Source of the DNA: Branchiostoma floridae
Lineage: Eukaryota; Chordata; Leptocardii; Amphioxiformes; Branchiostomatidae
Assembly: GCF_000003815.2 (NCBI RefSeq)
Contig: NC_049983.1
Span: 17,764,746-17,828,745, forward strand
Length of the DNA stretch: 64,000 bases
Reading direction: 5' to 3'
Shown one piece after another: positions 57,789 through 64,000 of the stretch. The stretch's first letter is position 1. Each line of letters begins with the position of its first letter. The position numbers were made by a program, and so were the translations under genes. The notes under the pieces were generated by a model, which did not search any database, had not been told where the DNA came from, and worked only from the letters and a program-made list of their open reading frames with translations.

Positions 57789-59660
57789 GTTTCCATATTC
57801 CCTATTGTCTGCATCTGAACTGTCGTGCTTGTTCTGTTATTGTTGATGATGAAATATTTCTGTGACTTTGTCATTGAAATAGTAGAAATGATACTAAGTA
57901 CCTGAAAGTGCACATAATATATGTAACTTTTTTATATTCGGACAATGTATAACATTGACAGTTCTATTCGTAAGATTATGAGCCACTGAAACTGAAAGTT
58001 ATCAAGTAAACTGAGAAATTCTGTACATAGGCACTCTACTAGTTGTGGCTTTCAAACGATCGGAAATTTTATACCGGGAATATCAATAGCATGGAGATGC
58101 ACTTGATGAGAATGTAAGGAGTATGTATCAAGAAATTTCACCGGCCGTCACTTTCACAATTGGACTATAATTAAATACACCTATGTTCCTATAAAGAATC
58201 ACGTGCGCTCTGGAGCTAAATGTCTAATTATAGGTAGCAAGGTTTGAGGTTATAATTAAATCACATTACGAGTCCTCCTCACGGATAAACCCTGTGGCGT
58301 TAGTGACCGTGGTTCAGTCACTCGTCAACCACTCAGCGATCTAAAAAAATTATCCTCTACCTCTGCTGAAGAAAGCGACTCTTGACGCTCTAGACGGGCC
58401 TGTCATCCCTTCTCCTGCCAATCACCTTGGTTTCCTCTCTAATCATCTCTAGGAAACGTGAGAAGACAACTAAAACTGTGAAATCTAGTAACAACATGTT
58501 TACGGCGTTCAAAAACTTTAGAACTTGACCGAGTGCGCAGGCGCCACGCCCATTCGTGACACGTATGACAGAACATTCGAGCGACGGTTCGTTTTCGGTA
58601 AAACAAAGTCAGCCGTAGTCGATGTCTAGCGGACTAGGTTGGGAGCTACTCCTGTATTTGGGTCGGTCCGAGGGTTGCAACGTCTGAACGTTACGATCTT
58701 TTTCGACCGTGACATCAATCTCAAAGACTGTGAGTCCTATGCTTTCGTAAAAAAACGTGTATCGTATGCTCACATGGTCTGTCGTACATGTATTTGAAAC
58801 ATAAGATCGATTTGTGCATAAAAGAAAGGACTTCTTCTTAGTTTTTAGCGTAGAAGTAATGTTACCTTCATAGCTAACATAAGGAAACGTAGACGACTAC
58901 CACTTTCTCAACCCTTTGACCTGCCTTGTAAAATAAGATAACTGTGTGGACAAATCAAAGGGGAACTGGGCAGCTGAGCAGTGAGCCGCTGAAAAACTGT
59001 TCCCTGATTTCGGTACTTCATCAGTTCTCTAACGTTACCTCTCCCTTCATCTGTTATGAGACAGAGTTACTCGGCGAATTATGTCATATGGTATGAGGTC
59101 GTAATCTAGTTTGTAATGTTGTTAACTTCGGAACTGTATAAATTTTATGTTATATATTAAGTCAAGTTAAGATATCTGGTTGTAACATTCAATACGGTAA
59201 CAATCAGAAGTGGACACACCACTCTCCCTCACAGTGTGAGATTGTGGAACACGTGACTAGTCTAGGCATCTGGACACTTGTATGAACTGTCAATGTCATG
59301 TTTCTACACTGTCTTCTAGGTCACACCACCAGCTTTCATTATCAAGAAAGGCCCACCCCAAACCAGTTACCCTGTCATATGCATACTCCAGGATTGGAGT
59401 GGCTGTTCACCACTTTTGAATCCCTTGCAATGTGGCCCGGTTCGTAATTTATGTAACGTTACTTAGGCATGGCCGCACAGCCACAGGCATGGCGCGTACG
59501 TGTATTGTAAGTCTGGAGATCATAAGGATCATTCTGTCATTTAGATCTGTGGAAAAATGAAAATGCGACAGAGCAAAGACATCAAAGTTTCGTCACAATA
59601 GATGAAAACGGGTAGAATTAAAATGAAGAAGTTATGGTTTGTTCTTAGGTAAACCGTTAA

Positions 59661-59994
59661 GGCCACACCAATTTAATTTCTTGGTTCACGGATTTTTTCA
59701 TAAAAAAATATGGAGCGAGAGGGCGAAATAAAAATTGTAAAATGGTTGGGGTAAAGGTAACGGCTAATCCAAAGAAAAAAGTTTTCAGCCTGAAAAAAGT
59801 ACAAAAACACTATCATTGTACAGTAACAGCACATGTACCCACACTTTAAGGAACTTATAATATAAAGGCCAGTTTGCTAAACCAGAAAGTTGGTGAATGG
59901 TTTCATTAATAGTGAAAATTTGCTGAGTGGTAATTTTTTTCCAAAAAATAGTAGCGAGCGAATCCGTGAACCAAGAAATTTAATTGGTGTGGCC
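59661..59994. mobile_element. Harbinger-like MITE with long perfect inverted ends and TAA target duplication
   Basis: The ends begin GGCCACACCAATTTAATTTC and are inverted over at least 34 bases (right arm ends 59994). TAA lies immediately outside both ends (59658-59660 and 59995-59997), a 3-bp TWA duplication typical of PIF/Harbinger elements. 334 bases, no coding capacity. Confidence 0.85.
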
Positions 59995-60597
59995 TAAAGG
60001 ATGTTAAAAAATGTTGATGTCTTGTCAGATGTGTCCAGAAGTTTGCTTTTCATCAAAAGACTGGAATTGTTACTCTCAATCCATGACAATTAAGCTTTGT
60101 CCTGTTTATATATAATATAACGACACTCTTTGTCTCTGATGCTGACTGTATGCACATGTGCTTTGGATGCCCAAGTACTTGACATATAACACGTCAGTTC
60201 ACCTTTAGTCGCAGGGTAACCTTTCTCCGTGGTATTTAACACCAGGGTATTTCGGGCCCGGGGATGTCAAGTCGACGGACGGTAGTCTCAAATTTAGATT
60301 GAAACAAGAAAGCTTCTGAAAAAAGCTGCCCGGTGCGTATTTTGGAAAAGGCCTGAATGTTAAACAAAATCACATGAAAAAAAGAGTTTTTAAACATCGA
60401 ATTACTGTCTGTCCTCTATTAAAAAAACATTACATGACATTTGTCTTACACTGAGAAATGGACAGTCATGTTATTTGTATTTATGAAAGATCGTGCGTTC
60501 CTTCAGTGCGTAAAGCGGAAACTTTAATATCGTTCCGAAATTTTCTTAAAATGGGCAACTTTTAAACTTTTTTGGGCAATTTTTTAGTGAAAAAGGG

Positions 60598-60733
60598 ACC
60601 GTGCGGGTCGGAGCTGGGACGTGTGGGCCGGAGCTGGAACGTGTGGGCTGGAACGTGCGGGCCGGAGCTGGAATAAGTGCGGGCAAGAGCTGGACCATGC
60701 GGGTAAGAGCTGGACCGTGTGGGCCGGAGCTGG
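60598..60733. repeat. GC-rich minisatellite, seven units of about 20 bp
   Basis: The consensus unit is close to ACCGTGCGGGCCGGAGCTGG. Units start at 60598, 60618, 60638 (6-bp deletion), 60652, 60672 (2-bp insertion), 60694 and 60714. Because 20 is not a multiple of 3, the open frames on both strands are a by-product of low complexity rather than genes. Confidence 0.9.
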
Positions 60734-61929
60734 AGTTGTTCTCTGGGCACAAACCTGGTGCTACGCACCGGGAAAAAATGCAATTTGAAACCATGCACAG
60801 TCCATCAACATGATATCCATAAATATCATGTTTTAGGTACAACGGATACAGGTTACCCCATGCACGAATAAAGGTGAAATAGCGTTACACATAAATTGAA
60901 TCGATAAGGTCGAGATTCGGTCATATTATCATATAAACATACGGCAATTGCAGAACAATGGAAAGCAGGAGACGCTGTAGTTGTTAGATGTGTCCCGAAG
61001 TTTGCTTCTTAAAAAGGCAATTATAAAAAAAGTACCGAACCACACTGCTTTTATAAGTGACAGGTAGGGTTCTCTGCTAAATAAAATGATACTGAGATTT
61101 ATTTTTGTTAAGCTATGACTGTTTTTCCAGGAGCAATTCTATGGTTATGATTTTCTTGAAATGGAAATATTGGTTTACTCTCGGGTACACAGCGATCCGT
61201 TCCGTAGGAGGCCCAAACTTTATTTTACATATGATGTATACAAAGGTTCGAACTATAACTGTGCCAAAAATCAAGCAAATTGATTTGCCTGTAAATGAGC
61301 TAATGGTCAATAAAAATGGTCAAAAAATGGATTTTTGTGCATTTTGGAAATTCACAAAAATACGTCATTTTTAAACATCTGCTGCACCTCACTACAAAAA
61401 CATTTTGAGCATAACTATAAATTATTTTTCTTATTAGAATATGGGTGATAACATATGCGAGAATCAATAAGATAACTGTTTATTTTGGGCGGCTACAGGA
61501 GTCCAAATAATGTCTATCTTGGACGAGACTAAGGCCTTCCCTTGGTGAAAATCCTCCATTTTGAAAAATGGCCGTTGCCATGGCAACTGGTGAACGCAGA
61601 TCTAAAACATTGGCATTTTTGTAAGTTTGGACCAAGGCTCTACCACCACACAAAATTTGAGGAAAATCGTCTTTTTTAGTTTGGCCACCCTATGCTTAGT
61701 TTTTACAGACAGAGCCTCTTAACAGTTTCATAACTACTCATGCATTTATTTTCATACGTCGATGTAGGTTAGACATCCATGTAATAAGATACGCCAAAAA
61801 ATAGTTACTCAAGTAACTGGCATATTTATTTTCATAATTATATTTCAGCCATACCATAGGTATGGTGAAATATATTGTATTCGTAATGTTTCTTTCTTTC
61901 TCCTGTCAAATCTTCAAATCGATTCAACC

Positions 61930-62520
61930 CCGTCGTTCCTGGACCGAATTAATTGAAATTTGGCAAAAGGGTAGAGTGGCTCAATACACAGGTGCTTTTT
62001 TCTCATTTTTTTCATATCTTCCTTTAAAATGATTTTATTCTTGTTTTTTGCAATTTTTATGTACATTTTGCCCCCCTGTTCCCTGGTGTTACAGCCAAAT
62101 GACCTAAAATTTGGTACAGAGGTGCCTTGATCATATGCCCACAAAATTCCAAAACCAATTTTGGCATATGGTACAGCAAAATGCTGAATTTTGGCATTTT
62201 TTGGCATTTTTGCCCCAGAAATGACATTTTTTGGCTCCTATACCCCCATTTTACAACCAAATGACCTGAAATTTGGTATAGGAGTGCCGTCTACATATGC
62301 GCACATGAATTCATTGACACCTTTGGCATACGGTACAACAAAATGCTTAATTTTGGAATTTTTTGGCCAGTGTTTGACCAAAAACGTACGCTTTTGGCTC
62401 CTGTTCCCTGGTCTTGTAACCAAATGACCTACATTTTGGTAAATAGGTGCACTAGATATTCATTCAAATGACCCATGTATAATTTCTGGCATAAACCACT
62501 TCAAAATGATATATTTGGGT
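61930..62520. repeat. Satellite-like tandem array, period about 162 bp
   Basis: The anchor CCAAATGACCT recurs at 62095, 62257 and 62420, with a decayed earlier copy near 61945. Each unit also carries AATTTGGTA, a GGTACARCAAAATGCT segment and runs of TTTTGG. Confidence 0.8.
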
Positions 62521-62692
62521 ACTTTTTTAGTAATTCTCCACTGGCCAGAGGTCGTTGACCTCTCCCACCTGAAGACAGCATGTGCACATGTCTATATATA
62601 CTAGTAACTTGATTAAAGAGGCAACCAATCACGTAGCCTGAGTCAACATCCCGAAGGGGATTGGCAGCCAATCAGTGAGCCCGGTGTTATCT

Positions 62693-63435
62693 GGATGGGT
62701 CCATTCTGGCACGGAGGGGGTACATATTTTTTAAATTCATCTTTGGACTGTTGATTATATAATGTCTCTCAATGGGAGTATTTTTGAACTGGACTATTTT
62801 GCAATTTTACATGGGGTGTACTGGAAGAGTCCATTCTTGCATGGAGGGGGGCATTTTTTTAAAATTTGTTTATGGACTTTGGTGATTTGATATGTCAAAG
62901 TGTTTCAGTGTGGTTATTTTTTGACTGGTCAACTTTGCAATTTTACATAGGTTGTGCTGGAAGAGTCGATCCTTACATGGGGGGATTTTTAAAATCCATT
63001 TTTTGGACTTTGGTGATTACGTCCAAGTCCAATTTTAGCGGATGTATTTTTGGACTGCACCACTTTACATAGGGGCATCGTAAAAAGAGTCCATTCTTGC
63101 ATGGGGATGTTTTCAAATTTAGTTTTAGAAAGGTGATAATTCAATATTCCATTTTTAGTGGAAGTGTTTTTGGACTGGTCTATTTTACCTTTTCATGCGT
63201 TTTTTGCTTAGTTCAACCTTGACCATGTTTTCAGTGAGAGTATTTCTGGACTGGTCTATTGTGCAAATTCACATGAGGTGCACTGGAAGAGTCCATTCTT
63301 GCACTAGGAATTTTGTAAGATTCATTTTTGGGTGTCATTAAGTGTCATTAGTGGAAGTGACTTTTAAACAAAAGTGTTCGATTCTTGCACATGGGTGATT
63401 TTGGAATAGTCTGTTGTTGCATGGGGAGGGAGATG
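62693..63435. repeat. Second satellite-like array, GAGTCCATTCTTGCATGG units
   Basis: The anchor GAGTCCATTCTTGCATGG or a close variant appears near 62698, 62828, 62963, 63087, 63289 and 63379. TTTTTGGACT and TTTGCAATTTTACAT occur between anchors. Spacing varies between about 90 and 200 bases. Confidence 0.8.
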
Positions 63436-63751
63436 GCTGAAATATGCTGCATTTGCTCTCAAGCAAATGTCGGCCTTTCTAGTTTATTATCTAAGTCTAT
63501 AATGAGTGATTGAGCAACAGCATGCACTCCCTACTCCACAGGTTTTGTTCTTTCAAAAAACAGTCCCATAGATGTATTACTTAATTTCCTAGTAGATCTC
63601 AGGGTAGTAGTGGTATCGTAACGTTTTCTTATTGCTCAAGATGAATGACTACTGTCCTGGATGGGCAGCTAGAATAGGAAAAGTTCTAATGAACATCCAT
63701 GTTATTTGTTTGCTTCATCAGAAACCAACAGAACAGGGTGTTGGCACGAGT

Positions 63752-64000
63752 TTACAGTGGACAAATGAAAGAACACAGAAATTCAACTTCTTGTACGATG
63801 ATGTCACTTGTAGGGTGGATGGCGTCCTTGTGCCACTGTTGTGCGCTTGTCATCTCCCATGCATCCACCAGTACCACATCCATCCCCTCAAACAGCTCTC
63901 TCATGACCTGATCGAATCTGTACGCCAGCCAGTCTCCGCCGTTAACCTCACCACCAATGAACGTGTTGGCAGACTTGATGACCACCATGGTCCTCGGGCT
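63752..64000 (-). CDS. C-terminal exon of an NXPE/PC-esterase-like protein (partial)
   Basis: The minus-strand frame is open from the window edge to a TAA at 63752-63754. It encodes SPRTMVVIKSANTF, GGDWLAYRFDQVMRELFEGM, VVLVDAWEMTSAQ, then AIHPTSDIIVQEVEFL and a final FICPL. The order Asp-x-Trp-x-Met-Thr, then IHP, then a hydrophobic C-terminal VxxFLxxxC matches the tail of NXPE family proteins, whose PC-esterase fold carries a catalytic Asp and His. The ATG at 63986-63988 is probably internal. The gene continues beyond the window, and the family call rests on about 80 residues. Confidence 0.5.
   Translation of the reverse strand, partial: SPRTMVVIKSANTFIGGEVNGGDWLAYRFDQVMRELFEGMDVVLVDAWEMTSAQQWHKDAIHPTSDIIVQEVEFLCSFICPL

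Larger units (their letters stand above)
55514..57805 (+). other. Laminin beta 3' UTR (inferred extent)
   Basis: AT-rich and without coding potential. It runs to a canonical AATAAA at 57783-57788 followed by a GT-rich stretch near 57820-57850. It contains a 100-N gap and an 84-bp flanking duplication. An earlier ATTAAA at 55683 could give a short UTR. The extent is inferred from the poly-A signal only. Confidence 0.45.
57806..63751. other. Intergenic region between convergent genes
   Basis: No gene is recognised. It holds a CpG-richer stretch at 58500-58740, an inverted-repeat element at 59661-59994, a 20-bp minisatellite at 60598-60733 and two satellite-like arrays (about 61930-62520 and 62693-63435). 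The remaining sequence is AT-rich. The laminin gene and the gene at the right edge point toward each other. Confidence 0.65.

Noticed and set aside
60546-60842. Minus-strand proline/serine-rich frames around 60.6 kb
   Set aside because: They are translations of the 20-bp minisatellite, whose unit length is not a multiple of three.
1-64000. CRISPR arrays, rRNA, tRNA or bacterial operons
   Set aside because: Nothing of this kind is visible. The direct repeats present are minisatellites, satellites or transposon ends.

Overview
This window is eukaryotic, from an intron-rich invertebrate deuterostome. The best fit is a lancelet (Branchiostoma): the encoded protein is very close to vertebrate laminin beta-1, GC-rich exons sit in AT-rich introns, and many short inverted-repeat DNA transposons are present. 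The species call is an inference. Two 100-base N runs (17967-18066 and 55890-55989) are assembly gaps.

One gene fills most of the window: a complete laminin beta chain on the + strand, start codon 1977, stop codon 55511-55513. I placed 29 coding exons by splice sites, reading phase and family motifs. They total 5,322 nt, closing in frame as 1,773 residues plus stop. Domain order is signal peptide, LN domain, LE1-5, domain IV type B, LE6-13, coiled coil, six-cysteine beta knot, coiled coil and a C-terminal cysteine. This is the full architecture of the LAMB1/LAMB2 class. The product would pair with alpha and gamma chains into a secreted laminin heterotrimer of basement membranes.

Layout: 1-1976, 5' flank with TATA-like boxes; 2014-21535, a 19.5 kb first intron holding two transposon-like elements and a gap; 21536-22083, most of the LN domain; 22084-29737, intron 2; 29738-42122, the rest of the short arm through LE10; 42123-45943, an unusual intron 15; 45944-55513, LE11-13 and the long arm; 55514 to about 57805, a long 3' UTR; 57806-63751, intergenic DNA with an inverted-repeat element, a 20-bp minisatellite and two satellite-like arrays; 63752-64000, the C-terminal exon of a convergent minus-strand gene resembling the NXPE/PC-esterase family.

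The most interesting signal is in intron 15. Two exon-like blocks (42889-43131, 81 codons; 45443-45595, 51 codons) have consensus splice sites and are open in the laminin frame. Both are phase 1-1, so either or both could be included without shifting the frame. They would insert a basic, proline-rich segment with an RKRR furin-type motif and a six-cysteine cluster between LE10 and LE11. Second is a duplicated, stop-containing copy of the start of exon 28 (54252-54290), which would truncate the C-terminal coil if used. Others are a NAGNAG acceptor at the signal-peptide junction and a possible 6-nt microexon in intron 11.
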